Assembly (NCBI GenBank): GCA_003567005.1
Contig: PXBF01000029.1
Location: 1-64,000 of the forward strand
Reading direction: 5' to 3'
DNA from: PVC group bacterium
GTDB lineage: Bacteria; Verrucomicrobiota; Kiritimatiellia; UBA8416
DNA: 64,000 bases
A program made the translations under genes and the position numbers. This document shows positions 35,249 through 45,374 of the stretch, one piece after another (positions within the stretch are counted from its first letter, which is position 1; each line of letters starts with the position of its first letter). The notes under the pieces were generated by a model. That model had not been told where the DNA came from and ran no database searches. It worked only from the letters and a program-made list of their open reading frames with translations.

Positions 35249-36798
35249 GAATTCGGATCCTGCGGCACGATTTCTACGACCAGAATATTCCCTTCAGCAT
35301 GCACCTGCACTATCGCTTCAGCATAATCGTAAGTAGCAATCGCCTTCGCAAGACGTTGCAACCAGGCCTCACGCTCTCGATTACGACGCTGTCCAGCACC
35401 CACTTGCCATAATGCATAGCTGGATACCCCCATCTGTACAATTTCCCCCACAGATGAACCATCCAGACGCATATACCAACGTGCATCTTCAGGTAACGGA
35501 AAAGGATCTAGGCCCGCATGGTGCCGAAAATGTGCCAACAAGGAATCCAAGGCGCTTGCGCTGCTGTGTATCCAAAAGAAACCATTCCAAACGGCAACAC
35601 CGACACGCTCCCCCCGCGGTAAATTTGCATACCAATCATGTTGCGGTGGGGTCAGGGACAAAACACCGCGTTGCCCATAGGGCACAGCGCGCCACGAAAG
35701 TCCGTAGTGCGTTTGCAAGCGTTGCAAGATAGGCGTAAGAATCTCCATTGCTGATACATTCGGCAAAACTTCAAGTGCTGCGCCTGCGGCTGGAACGCGT
35801 AACCGCATGACCCGACCGCTGTGCTCTCTACTTGCAACCCATGCCACAAAGGCAGCAGATTCCTCTCTGCCGCTTGCATGCGTAAACAGCAACTGCACCA
35901 CATCACGCACGAGGTTGGGCAAAGGTACGCTTTGCGTTGTTCGAAGCGCATTTCCTGCCGTCGTTCCCAGAACCGTGACAGCCGTTGGCTCTACCATCGA
36001 CAAGAGGTCAGCGGCTATTGTCGAGAGAGAACCATGCGCATGAACAATGCCCTCCTCTTCTGGCGCGACATACATACGAAGTCCCCCAGACACTTCAGTA
36101 AACGAGATCGACGCCCGAAATGGACCAACTGGTGTGTGGAAACGCAAAAGATCAGGCAGATCACCAAGCAGCGCCCACCCTTCCGAAAAAAGCGTTTTCG
36201 ATGCGGAACGGGATTGCCGACGCATCACTTCATGCAATTGCACTGCACCGAACGGATGATCAGTGGCAACCCCAAAGGCAACTCCTTCATATACTCCAAA
36301 TGATACGTGTTCATGCCCCCGCGGCAAATCCGGAAAATAACCACGCCATATGCGGACCCCGTTATCCATTTGCACTACATCAAAATCCGGAAAAGCATCA
36401 TCGAGAAATCCCATGCGCGCAAGATGTGTGAACCGCCCCCCGACCCAAGCGCTTGCAATCCATGCTGGCATCAACTGCCCCTTGAACCGATCCACATATG
36501 CAGTGGCAACGTAGCGATTACCCAGTGTGGAAAGCAACCATACAACCCCAGGATCCTCCAATAGCTCTTTGCCGGGATGATTCGACTCCATACCGGCCAG
36601 CTGCAACCAAGGATCCAGTACCCCCTCCTCCAAAGCCTCGGTCCAACGCGATCCTGGTTCAGCGTGTTGGCTCATCAATAAGGCATCAGCGGGTATCACC
36701 CGTAATACGGCTGACTCCCGAAAAGGGAAATGTAGGATGCGAGCAATAACACCAGCAACAAAAAGAAAAAGAAAAAGACCAAACCACCACTTTTTCAT
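35245..36798 (-). CDS. Exported/anchored protein of unknown function (DUF3352-like by eye)
   Basis: 517-aa ORF with N-terminal TM/signal; ATGA overlaps with both neighbours. Confidence 0.65.
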   Translation of the reverse strand: MKKWWFGLFLFLFVAGVIARILHFPFRESAVLRVIPADALLMSQHAEPGSRWTEALEEGVLDPWLQLAGMESNHPGKELLEDPGVVWLLSTLGNRYVATAYVDRFKGQLMPAWIASAWVGGRFTHLARMGFLDDAFPDFDVVQMDNGVRIWRGYFPDLPRGHEHVSFGVYEGVAFGVATDHPFGAVQLHEVMRRQSRSASKTLFSEGWALLGDLPDLLRFHTPVGPFRASISFTEVSGGLRMYVAPEEEGIVHAHGSLSTIAADLLSMVEPTAVTVLGTTAGNALRTTQSVPLPNLVRDVVQLLFTHASGREESAAFVAWVASREHSGRVMRLRVPAAGAALEVLPNVSAMEILTPILQRLQTHYGLSWRAVPYGQRGVLSLTPPQHDWYANLPRGERVGVAVWNGFFWIHSSASALDSLLAHFRHHAGLDPFPLPEDARWYMRLDGSSVGEIVQMGVSSYALWQVGAGQRRNREREAWLQRLAKAIATYDYAEAIVQVHAEGNILVVEIVPQDPNS

Positions 36799-37730
36799 GG
36801 TTTGACCTGCCCATACTGCAACATCCCCACTACATCTCGAATCGAGCCATACTCGTGGCGTTGTACGTAGTCCTCCATACCTGCAATCACACGCATCGCT
36901 GTCCGTGGTTCCGTGAAATTTGCCGTACCAACTGCAACCGCTGAAGCACCAGCAAGCAAGAACCGAAGGGCGTCGTCCGGCTCATAAATCCCTCCCATAC
37001 CAATCACGGGAATCGAAACAACGCGCGAAGCATCCCACACTTGCTTCACCGCAAAATGATGGATACCGGCCCCGGATAAGCCGCCCACACCATTGCGCAA
37101 AACCGGACGGCGCGTTTCCACATCAATAACCAAAGCGGGCAAAGTGTTGATCAACGATATGGCATCTGCCCCTTCGTCCTCTGCCATGCGAGCAAAAGCA
37201 CCAATGCCTGCCACATTAGGAGAAAGCTTCGGAATCAAAGGCAACTTCGTAGAACGGCGCACCGCAGAAATCACTTTAGCGGCCATACGCAAATCCGTAC
37301 CAAAAGAGACGCCACCCTCTTTTACATTTGGACAGGAGATATTAAGTTCCAGTCCAGCAATTCCCTCAACAACATCAAATGCTGCCGCAACATTGGCATA
37401 CTCCTCGATTGTACGCCCCCAGATATTTACAATTACGGGGGTTTTGTGCTGGCGCAAAAAAGGCATATAATTTTCTACGAAACCCTTGACGCCGGGGCCT
37501 TGCAAACCAATCGCATTTACGAGACCGGAAGGCACTTCAGCCATGCGCGGCGGCAGATTTCCATCGCATGGTTCCATGCAAATCCCCTTCACAACAACAG
37601 CTCCAAGACTGCCGATATCTACCATATCCGCATATTCGACCCCATACCCAAAGGTCCCCGAGGCAACCATAACAGGATTACGCATTGGAATACCGGCAAT
37701 TTCTATCGACATATCAGGTGAAGTATTCAT
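36795..37730 (-). CDS. pyrD: Dihydroorotate dehydrogenase, catalytic subunit (class 1B)
   Basis: IAGIPMRNPVMVASGTFGYG, NAIGLQGPGVKGF, LELNISCPNVKEGG, IPKLSPNV, GVGGLSGAGI; preferred ATG 37730. Confidence 0.96.
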   Translation of the reverse strand: MNTSPDMSIEIAGIPMRNPVMVASGTFGYGVEYADMVDIGSLGAVVVKGICMEPCDGNLPPRMAEVPSGLVNAIGLQGPGVKGFVENYMPFLRQHKTPVIVNIWGRTIEEYANVAAAFDVVEGIAGLELNISCPNVKEGGVSFGTDLRMAAKVISAVRRSTKLPLIPKLSPNVAGIGAFARMAEDEGADAISLINTLPALVIDVETRRPVLRNGVGGLSGAGIHHFAVKQVWDASRVVSIPVIGMGGIYEPDDALRFLLAGASAVAVGTANFTEPRTAMRVIAGMEDYVQRHEYGSIRDVVGMLQYGQVKP

Positions 37731-38521
37731 GATGCGTCCTTGCCAAACTCCCAATCAATCTCTCCAGCAGCAAATATGGGGCCATCGCAGCAGCAACGTT
37801 TCCAGCGCGTGCCACCATCTTCTGTATGTACGCGTTGCACACAAGCCAGACACGCACCAACCCCACATCCCATGTGCTTATCCAAAGACAGCCAACCAGG
37901 CAATTCATGCTGCAAAAGACGCTTGTCTATCGCCTCCAGCATGCCGTCCGGCCCACATGCATAGACAATGGCCTTTTGCCCTTTTGACAGCCATGCATCC
38001 AGCGCATCCGTTACGCGACCCTTTAAGCCAGCGCTACCATCTTCTGTCGTCACTTCTAATGCCCAGCCCATCTCCTTGAAATCTTCCAGACAAAGAAGAT
38101 CCTCTGCCGTTCTGCCTCCTACAAACACGATGCCTTTCAAATCCATATTACGTGCCAGCAAAGAAAGCGGTGCAACCCCATATCCCCCCGCAACCAGTAC
38201 GGGTATACAGTTCTCGGGATGCGGCAAAGGAAACCCATTGCCTAATGGACCAATGAAATCCGCATAACCACCCACCGGCAAGAAAGCCAGCTCACGGGTA
38301 CCTTTGCCCACCTGCTTGTATAGAACGGAAATTGCGCCTGCTTCAGCGCGATAAATGCTGAAAGGTCGCCGCAACAAAGACTCCCCCAGCCCCGGAACGC
38401 GCAAATGGATAAACTGCCCCGGCTTAACCTGCGGGCAGACTGTTGGCGCAGATAACGTCAACCGACGATATCCACTCCCGATGTCAAAGTGTTCCTGCAC
38501 AATACCTGTTTCAACTTGCAT
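37727..38521 (-). CDS. pyrK: Dihydroorotate dehydrogenase, electron-transfer subunit
   Basis: LLRRPFSIYRAEAG, VGKGTRELAFL, VAGGYGVAPLSLLA, MGCGVGACLACVQRV (2Fe-2S ligands). Confidence 0.94.
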   Translation of the reverse strand: MQVETGIVQEHFDIGSGYRRLTLSAPTVCPQVKPGQFIHLRVPGLGESLLRRPFSIYRAEAGAISVLYKQVGKGTRELAFLPVGGYADFIGPLGNGFPLPHPENCIPVLVAGGYGVAPLSLLARNMDLKGIVFVGGRTAEDLLCLEDFKEMGWALEVTTEDGSAGLKGRVTDALDAWLSKGQKAIVYACGPDGMLEAIDKRLLQHELPGWLSLDKHMGCGVGACLACVQRVHTEDGGTRWKRCCCDGPIFAAGEIDWEFGKDAS

Positions 38522-38685
38522 GCGCGCAACTATAATGCCACCAGCCTAAACTCTCAACAGCAAATAAAGAGAAACACCAAGTACCCCAAGAGTCTGTAAC
38601 GATTAAACGACAAGGTGTAGAGCATTTTCTCTACCCTATATCACTGTAACTTCATAGCCGTTTTCGGAAGGGCGAACCAGCCATG

Positions 38686-38712
38686 TCCTACGAAGCCTTG
38701 GGCGAAGTAGGA
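38686..38712. repeat. Palindromic element, same general design as the one at 13391-13430
   Basis: TCCTACGAAGCCTTGGGCGAAGTAGGA; arms TCCTAC/GTAGGA. Confidence 0.65.
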
Positions 38713-38810
38713 TCCCCGGTAGCCGTGACCGCAGATTGCGCATAGTCAGCCCATAGAATACCAAAGTGGTCGATATGGACCGCACATGCACTGCACACGG
38801 ACTACGGCTC

Positions 38811-38827
38811 GGCGAGGACGCCTCGCC
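38811..38827. repeat. Perfect 7-bp-stem hairpin GGCGAGG-ACG-CCTCGCC
   Basis: Seen directly in the pyrK upstream intergenic region. Confidence 0.7.
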
Positions 38828-39011
38828 CTCAAAGATTCGATATGCATCATCCGTGGGGTACCCCGGGGCATGGGCTCTTATGAGAATTACTGCAATATTG
38901 CTGACAACACGCTTCGGAAACAGTAGCCTTCTACGCAGAGTAGAACATCAGCATGCAGACAAATAGCACGATCATACGCGACGCCATAGTCATAATAGGA
39001 AAGGTTGAAAA

Positions 39012-42000
39012 ATGAAAGTACATTGGTTCCCGATATTGCTTGGCACGATCATGCACTGCCTCATACATCCCATCGCAGGCCGATCAGAAACATCGTTAGC
39101 ACAGGTTTACCATGATGATAAAAGTGGTCTTACCATTCTTTCCTGGCAAATAGAACTCCCCGGCCAGGGATTATGGAAAGTGTACCCACAGGAATCGGAC
39201 ACCGAGGCCCGTCTATCGGCAACTCTTGATGTTCCCGATAATGTGCAGCAAGCCTTATATGGCGAGCGCGGACGGGCTCTACAGCAGGCACGCTGGCAAC
39301 GCACACACCGCAGCAATCTTCGGCAAATTCGCCATGCTCTCTTACAGGAAGCACGCGGGTCAGCATCCGCAGAGTGGATCATTCCCCCTGTAGAGGAGCT
39401 TTCAAAAGAAAAGCGAGACCGAATCAACAAAGCGCTCACGTCATTACCGGTTCCTTCACACGAATTGCTGGATCCACCAAAACCGCCGCACGCTGCCATC
39501 GTCCCCAATGCACGTTTTGTATTTGACCAATCCCGCGATGAAACACACCGCCATTGGTTCCCTACCAATGCCGCCCCCTTGGTCGTCGAGCTGCACCCGT
39601 TAGAGGACGACGGCAAACACTATGTCCTCAAAGCGAACGGTCGACTGGAACGCCACCCAATCGACCCACATCTTATGGGACAGCTTGGTGTTGACGTTGT
39701 CCCTCTCCAGCGCAACCCCAAAGCCGGCCATTTCCCAGAAACAGCCCATTACCACTTGCTCGCACGGTACAAGGCGCAAGCACCGGGAACATTACTACTT
39801 ACGAACCAGACAACGGGTGCCACCATGCAGAAACACCTCCCTGCTCATCAGGACACGCTGGCAGGGGACCGCCATATCTTTACGCAATGGGCAGGTAATC
39901 AAGCCGCTGCTCTGCAGGATACCGCCCGTAAGCACAATGCCTCTGGCTTGCAAACATGGAGCTGGATCCGCAACTACCAAGCCAACGGATCTAGGCAGCC
40001 ATCAGCCCCATCGGCGCAAGCAGCAATACAGGCAACAGATCTCATGGGCGTTCTGGGTGGTAGTGCTGCCATGCGCGAGACGCTACAACTGCAGGCCCTG
40101 CAAATCGGGGAATTGGAGGATGAACCGCAAACAATTCCCATCTCCGACATACGCGGTGTCGAAATAGAATCCCATCCGTACGAATCCATGCTCGGGGATC
40201 ATCCAGGCGGTAGCTATCCCCTTGCAGATGTCGTCCCGTCAAATCAGTTTTTTATCGGGATTTCCCAACCCCAGGCAATAGCATCCATACTAGAGGAAGG
40301 CACAGCCTTTCTGGGACGCATCGGTGCAGGAACGTTGCAACAAGGTCTCAACCACAACCTGACCAAACGCTATCTTTCCGCCCTCGGACTCGACTCGGAA
40401 GTCATAGAATCCTTACTACAGGCGAATATCATTGCCGAAATAGCAATGACCGCACCCGACCTGTTCTTTTATGATGGAACCGATATTGCCATTATCGCAC
40501 GTCTTCACCAGCAGCAACTTATCGAGCGGCTCTTACCGCTCCTAGGTCTACCAGACGCCTCATCCAAGGAACCCGTCGCCTTTCCAACACCTCATGGAAA
40601 TGCCTGGTGGGCCATTCACGAGGATTTGGTGATTCTGGGCATGCGCCAGGATAACGTGCAGCGAATCCTGACGCTGGCTCAGGACAAAGCGAAACCAAGT
40701 CTGGGGCGCAGCCATGAGTTCCGCTACATGCTTACGAAAGTGCCCCCCACTCCCGATACGCGTGCCTATGTGTATTTTTCCGACGATTTTATCCGGCAAC
40801 TGGTTGGCCCTGATGCCAAGATCCGGCAATTGCGCCGCATGCATGAAAAAGCACGCCTGCAAACGGTTGCATATGCAGCACTCCTCCGTACATACGATGG
40901 AGCGCAAAAACCCGCATCAGTGAACAGTCTGGTGGAAGCAGGATACTTGCCTGCTGTTTTCTCGGGATACGATATCACGATCGACGACGATGGTGTGCCG
41001 ATTTCGGGCGCGTATGGTGCGCTGCCGCGAATGGACTCGATTTGGAGCGTCCCCGTAACACATGCAACCGAAACCGAAGCCCGCGCATACGAAAACTACC
41101 GCAACGCATACGCGCGCTTCTGGACCCGTTTCTTTGATCCCATTGCCATTCGTATCGAACAGGAGCAAGACGAGCTCATAGCTACGACTTTTATTCTCCC
41201 TCTTGTGGAGAATTCATTGTACCAGGGAGCCCGTAGTCTCATTAACGCAGACCCGATGGTTCCTTTGCACATCCCGCAACTTCTGCCGCAACCGAGTGCC
41301 ATGGTCTCACTGAACCTCACCGAAACGGCCTGGCGTAATATGCTATCGGAACAGCTCATACGCTGGGGGGACGCCGCAGGTATGTGGCACCTCCAAGCAT
41401 TTGATCAGTTAGGCCCAGCTTTCCATTTTGCCACTTTCGACGCCGAACCTGTACTCGCCTTCGGGAGCCGCTCCCTAATGGGGTTCGGTGGACGCTTCGG
41501 TGATTTCAACATGGAGATGGGCATTGGACTGCTGATCTCTATGTTTACGCGCCCTTGTGCCCTCGTGATCGAGTTGCAGGACGAACAACCCGTACGCAGG
41601 ATGCTCGAAAGTGGCGAATACACCAGATTGTTTGGTAGTCTGTTCTATGGAATCAATGTATCCGGATACCAACTCGCAAAGCAAGATAAATGGGTAGCGG
41701 TGCTGGATATAGAGGGATTCGCCATACGGTTTTCCGTGGCCATCGACAACGGTCACCTAATTGTCTCCAACATGCCGTGGCGCGAGCCTATCCAGATAGC
41801 CGAGACAACACGATCAGATGTTGCCGGAGCCTCACTAGGCCTGTATCCTGAAGCCGTACAAACGGAAACGCGGGCACTCTATCTCAATGCCATGGAAGGA
41901 GAGCGAGCATCTACGATACAAGCCTTGGCGTATTTGCAACCTCTGCTATTGGCCGGGACATCCCCTGAACAAGTTTTTACCCGGCACAAACAACTTTTCG

Positions 42001-42227
42001 GCACCACGCCAATACTGCCATATGACCAGACATTGAACTGGAACGGCGTAACCCCGGGCGCTGGGCATTTCGGCACGCTAACCAATCCCGCACAACCTTC
42101 ATACGACCATGATCGCATATTCGGATTCCTACAGGGAATCCGAAACATTCGCGCATCCATGCAATTCGAAGATACCGGATTACGCACCATTGTCCGTTGG
42201 CAATTCCAACCGACACAACCCGAATAG
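39012..42227 (+). CDS. Large exported protein of unknown function (1071 aa)
   Basis: Signal-like N-terminus (WFPILLGTIMHCLIHPIAG), single long ORF, no recognised catalytic motif. Confidence 0.75.
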   Translation: MKVHWFPILLGTIMHCLIHPIAGRSETSLAQVYHDDKSGLTILSWQIELPGQGLWKVYPQESDTEARLSATLDVPDNVQQALYGERGRALQQARWQRTHRSNLRQIRHALLQEARGSASAEWIIPPVEELSKEKRDRINKALTSLPVPSHELLDPPKPPHAAIVPNARFVFDQSRDETHRHWFPTNAAPLVVELHPLEDDGKHYVLKANGRLERHPIDPHLMGQLGVDVVPLQRNPKAGHFPETAHYHLLARYKAQAPGTLLLTNQTTGATMQKHLPAHQDTLAGDRHIFTQWAGNQAAALQDTARKHNASGLQTWSWIRNYQANGSRQPSAPSAQAAIQATDLMGVLGGSAAMRETLQLQALQIGELEDEPQTIPISDIRGVEIESHPYESMLGDHPGGSYPLADVVPSNQFFIGISQPQAIASILEEGTAFLGRIGAGTLQQGLNHNLTKRYLSALGLDSEVIESLLQANIIAEIAMTAPDLFFYDGTDIAIIARLHQQQLIERLLPLLGLPDASSKEPVAFPTPHGNAWWAIHEDLVILGMRQDNVQRILTLAQDKAKPSLGRSHEFRYMLTKVPPTPDTRAYVYFSDDFIRQLVGPDAKIRQLRRMHEKARLQTVAYAALLRTYDGAQKPASVNSLVEAGYLPAVFSGYDITIDDDGVPISGAYGALPRMDSIWSVPVTHATETEARAYENYRNAYARFWTRFFDPIAIRIEQEQDELIATTFILPLVENSLYQGARSLINADPMVPLHIPQLLPQPSAMVSLNLTETAWRNMLSEQLIRWGDAAGMWHLQAFDQLGPAFHFATFDAEPVLAFGSRSLMGFGGRFGDFNMEMGIGLLISMFTRPCALVIELQDEQPVRRMLESGEYTRLFGSLFYGINVSGYQLAKQDKWVAVLDIEGFAIRFSVAIDNGHLIVSNMPWREPIQIAETTRSDVAGASLGLYPEAVQTETRALYLNAMEGERASTIQALAYLQPLLLAGTSPEQVFTRHKQLFGTTPILPYDQTLNWNGVTPGAGHFGTLTNPAQPSYDHDRIFGFLQGIRNIRASMQFEDTGLRTIVRWQFQPTQPE

Positions 42228-42334
42228 CCAATACTTGCTGCCTGTCAAAGAATCACATGTATTAGCATGGCAGTAACAGAGATGCGTAAATGCAAACACA
42301 ACCGAAACAAACCCAATCATCGAGCCCTTCCGCA

Positions 42335-43027
42335 TCATGCTAGCCCCAATGCTTGCTGCTGGACTTGCTGGATTTCGGCAATGCCGCCCTCCGCAGCATC
42401 TAGTAGCTCATTCAACTGTGCACGCGAGAAGACGCCCTCCTCGCCGGTCCCTTGCACTTCTACCAAATCCCGGCCCCGCATCACAACATTCATATCTACC
42501 GTGGCAACGGAATCATTTGCGTAATCCAAGTCACAGATGATTTCATCTTTCACAAGGCCTACACTGACAGCAGCAACCTGTCCCAGAAGATAATGCGCAG
42601 GTCCGGACACCTGCTCCTGCTCTGCCGCCAGCACGCGCAACGCATCGTATAAAGCCACCCAACCACCGCTGATAGCTGTGGTTCGCGTACCTCCATCCGC
42701 CTGCAACACATCACAGTCAATTGTAATCGAAACTTCTCCTAGTTTCGCCAAATCAACCGCAGCGCGCAAGGAGCGTCCAATCAACCGTTGAATTTCCGTA
42801 CTGCGACCGTCTTTCTTGGCTCCATCGCGCCGTTTGCGCCCCCCGCCTGTGCTACCTGGCAACATAGCATACTCAGCCGTAATCCACCCTTTACCAGACC
42901 CACGCAAAAAAGACGGGACCTCATGCGCCAACGTGGCCGTGCAGATAACTTTTGTATCGCCGAACACGGCCAGACAAGATCCAGCCGGATGTTTTATATA
43001 ATTACGCAAAAAAGAGATGGCTCGCAT
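42335..43027 (-). CDS. rph: Ribonuclease PH
   Basis: [90 protein letters not shown]. Confidence 0.96.
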   Translation of the reverse strand: MRAISFLRNYIKHPAGSCLAVFGDTKVICTATLAHEVPSFLRGSGKGWITAEYAMLPGSTGGGRKRRDGAKKDGRSTEIQRLIGRSLRAAVDLAKLGEVSITIDCDVLQADGGTRTTAISGGWVALYDALRVLAAEQEQVSGPAHYLLGQVAAVSVGLVKDEIICDLDYANDSVATVDMNVVMRGRDLVEVQGTGEEGVFSRAQLNELLDAAEGGIAEIQQVQQQALGLA

Positions 43028-43196
43028 ACGGTTCCTCCAAGGTGATTGTCAAAGGACGTAACATACCCACAGGGAATAACCGTGGCAAGATCTTCCATCG
43101 CACAACGTGTAACCCAGCGGACATGCCATGTGAAACCCTAACGCCATACCCGCGAAAGGCGAAACAAAACGTCGACTCAGCTATGCATTGACAGAC

Positions 43197-43748
43197 CTAC
43201 CAGACCAATTTCAATCCCACATTGCCTCCCAGACCATCCAAGGTATCATCCTGCGTGGTGGCAAATCCACCAACTTCATCGATGTCGAGCCAGGTATACT
43301 TTGCCTCTAGGAAAAAGTTTACATTCGCGGCAAGATCAAATGACAAACCGCCCAAGACAAACCAACCTACCTCATCATCGATATCCGGTTCCATTGTACC
43401 TAAAGGCCCGCTCCACTCCAAATCCAGCAAATAATAGCCAGCGCCACCACCTGCATAAGCCCGCACGGGTTGTTCTTTTCCAAACGTATATAGGAGAGCT
43501 ACCTCCAAAGGGATAACTTCTAAAGTTGTACGATCACCATCAGCACTCTCCGTAAATTCAAAATAACTACCGCGAACTTCTACACCAAGACTCGACACCG
43601 AAAATAACTGTAGACGGGCTCCAAAACCAAAATCTCCATCCGCATCCTTCGGATCCCAGTACGAGCCGAAAACACCGAATCCCCCACCCCATACGGGAGC
43701 CACTGTTACACATGCAATCAACAGGATCATCGTGAATACCTTCATCAT
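43197..43748 (-). CDS. Small outer-membrane beta-barrel protein
   Basis: Signal peptide, barrel-like alternation, conserved-looking EAKYTWLDID, C-terminal VGLKLVW. Confidence 0.65.
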   Translation of the reverse strand: MMKVFTMILLIACVTVAPVWGGGFGVFGSYWDPKDADGDFGFGARLQLFSVSSLGVEVRGSYFEFTESADGDRTTLEVIPLEVALLYTFGKEQPVRAYAGGGAGYYLLDLEWSGPLGTMEPDIDDEVGWFVLGGLSFDLAANVNFFLEAKYTWLDIDEVGGFATTQDDTLDGLGGNVGLKLVW

Positions 43749-44009
43749 TTCCTCCTATATGTTATGCCCCCTGGAACTCTCACAAAACGATTGGCGCATG
43801 CCGATTCCCAGGGAAATATCTCAGCGTGAAGCACATTATAGACGACAACCACCAAGCGTATTTACAAAATGAAAAATTTCACAGAGATGCCCAAGTGTCA
43901 AGGCACGAACGTTTCGTATTATAGGTCAATTTGCCTGGATATGGACCGCAATGACACAGTGCATCATGTAATCGACAGAATTAGCATGCGAGACAGGTCA
44001 GCATGCTGC

Positions 44010-44233
44010 AGTGCCTGCGACTACAAGAAAGCACTCGAAATATACCGGTGGTATATACCGATGCTCCATTTCGACAGCCACCCCAAACTTGTGCAATATA
44101 TCAAGCCTATATATGTCAGGAGCCAGGATTTGGCTCCGAACGCATACGTCCGCCACGACTACCCTTAATCGGAGAGGAACGCGAAACAATCTTGCAGGTC
44201 GTGCGACAGTGCGTCGCAACGCGCCCCACATGA
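44010..44233 (+). pseudogene. Dihydrodipicolinate synthase/N-acetylneuraminate lyase-family C-terminal remnant, frameshifted
   Basis: CDYKKALEIYRWYIPMLHFDSHPKLVQYIK (one frame, ~44016-44105) continues in another frame as CQEPGFGSERIRPPRLPLIGEERETILQVVRQCVATRPT* (to 44233). Confidence 0.75.
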
Positions 44234-44246
44234 TTTTACAATCAGG

Positions 44247-45194
44247 TTACGCATCCTTCAGCATACGATAAACGTGCCCTGCTCCTAGCAAATCACTGTA
44301 AGCCATCCCAATAGACTTAAACAACGTGACCTCATCCGCGCTTTCGCGAAGCGGTATGGCACCAGCACACATTTCCGTCAACTCCCCAACTACATCCTCT
44401 TTGCGAAAAGCACCTTCTGAAATTGGCACTAACACTTCTCCAGCCTCGCGGAAACAGTTATCCCGGCTATCGGCATATACCTTGGACTTCTGGATCAACG
44501 CTGTATCACATTCTCGCTTGGTCGCATGATGGTTTCCAATGAAATCTGTATGCGTTCCTGGTTTTACCCAATCCCCTAAAACCAATGGCTCATGCGACCC
44601 CGTTGCCGAAACAATGATATCAGACAAGCCGCAAGCCTTCTCTACATCATCCACAACCGTAAACGCGATCGACGGAAATTCGGGCTGCACCGTATCAATC
44701 ACCGCTTGGGCTTTCCCAGCATTGCGCCCCCATACACGAATCTCCCCTAAATCACGAACACTGGCTTGCGCGCGGATAATATACGGGGCGAGATTTCCCG
44801 TACCTAGCAAGAGCAAACTCTTTGCATCTTCCCGTGACAACAAACGCGATGCCAACCCCGATATACCAGCCGTTCGCCAATACGTGACGCTTACACCATC
44901 CACCAAGGCGAGTGGCTCCCCATGCCCACGATCAAAAAGCAGGATTTGCGAATAAAGGGATTTATACGCTGGACCGGGATTATCCGGGTAATAGGTAAAG
45001 GCCTTGAGCCCGATCATGTTATCATTCCATGAAGGCAAGACAGCAAATGCATCATGCTTTCCGGATTCCTCATCCAACAGGAAAACCTGCCGCGGCGGCA
45101 TCTTGAATGTTCCTGCATACCCGTCTTGCAATACATCGATGAATTGCGGATACCCCATTGCTGCATGTACTTGTTCTGCGGAAATAATTTTCAT
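44247..45194 (-). CDS. Ornithine cyclodeaminase/mu-crystallin-family protein
   Basis: PPRQVFLLDE, GLKAFTYYPDNPG, YWRTAGISGLASRLLSREDAKSLLLLGTGNLAPYIIRA, DIIVSATGSHEPLV; preferred ATG 45194. Confidence 0.92.
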   Translation of the reverse strand: MKIISAEQVHAAMGYPQFIDVLQDGYAGTFKMPPRQVFLLDEESGKHDAFAVLPSWNDNMIGLKAFTYYPDNPGPAYKSLYSQILLFDRGHGEPLALVDGVSVTYWRTAGISGLASRLLSREDAKSLLLLGTGNLAPYIIRAQASVRDLGEIRVWGRNAGKAQAVIDTVQPEFPSIAFTVVDDVEKACGLSDIIVSATGSHEPLVLGDWVKPGTHTDFIGNHHATKRECDTALIQKSKVYADSRDNCFREAGEVLVPISEGAFRKEDVVGELTEMCAGAIPLRESADEVTLFKSIGMAYSDLLGAGHVYRMLKDA

Positions 45195-45374
45195 GCGACT
45201 TCTCCTCTTTCTCGTGGAAACAGACATATCATGCGGTAAATCCCCAACCTAAACCTACCCACCAGAACAGTTCCAGAAAAAAATGCTTGTAGGGTCGAAA
45301 GTGGAATCGTGGTTGATTCCCACATGTATCTAGGCCAATATAAAACCTACTCTATCCTTGGTTTCGGAGGTTGA

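Noticed and set aside
38766-38966. 66-aa ORF in the pyrK upstream region
   Set aside because: No motif, overlaps inverted repeats, no Shine-Dalgarno-like context that I can support.
44040-44218. Cluster of three hairpins (atatacc-ggt-ggtatat; ggagcca-ggatt-tggctcc; tgcgac-agtgc-gtcgca) suggesting a structured ncRNA
   Set aside because: They fall inside the recognisable DHDPS-family remnant, so protein-coding ancestry explains the sequence better.
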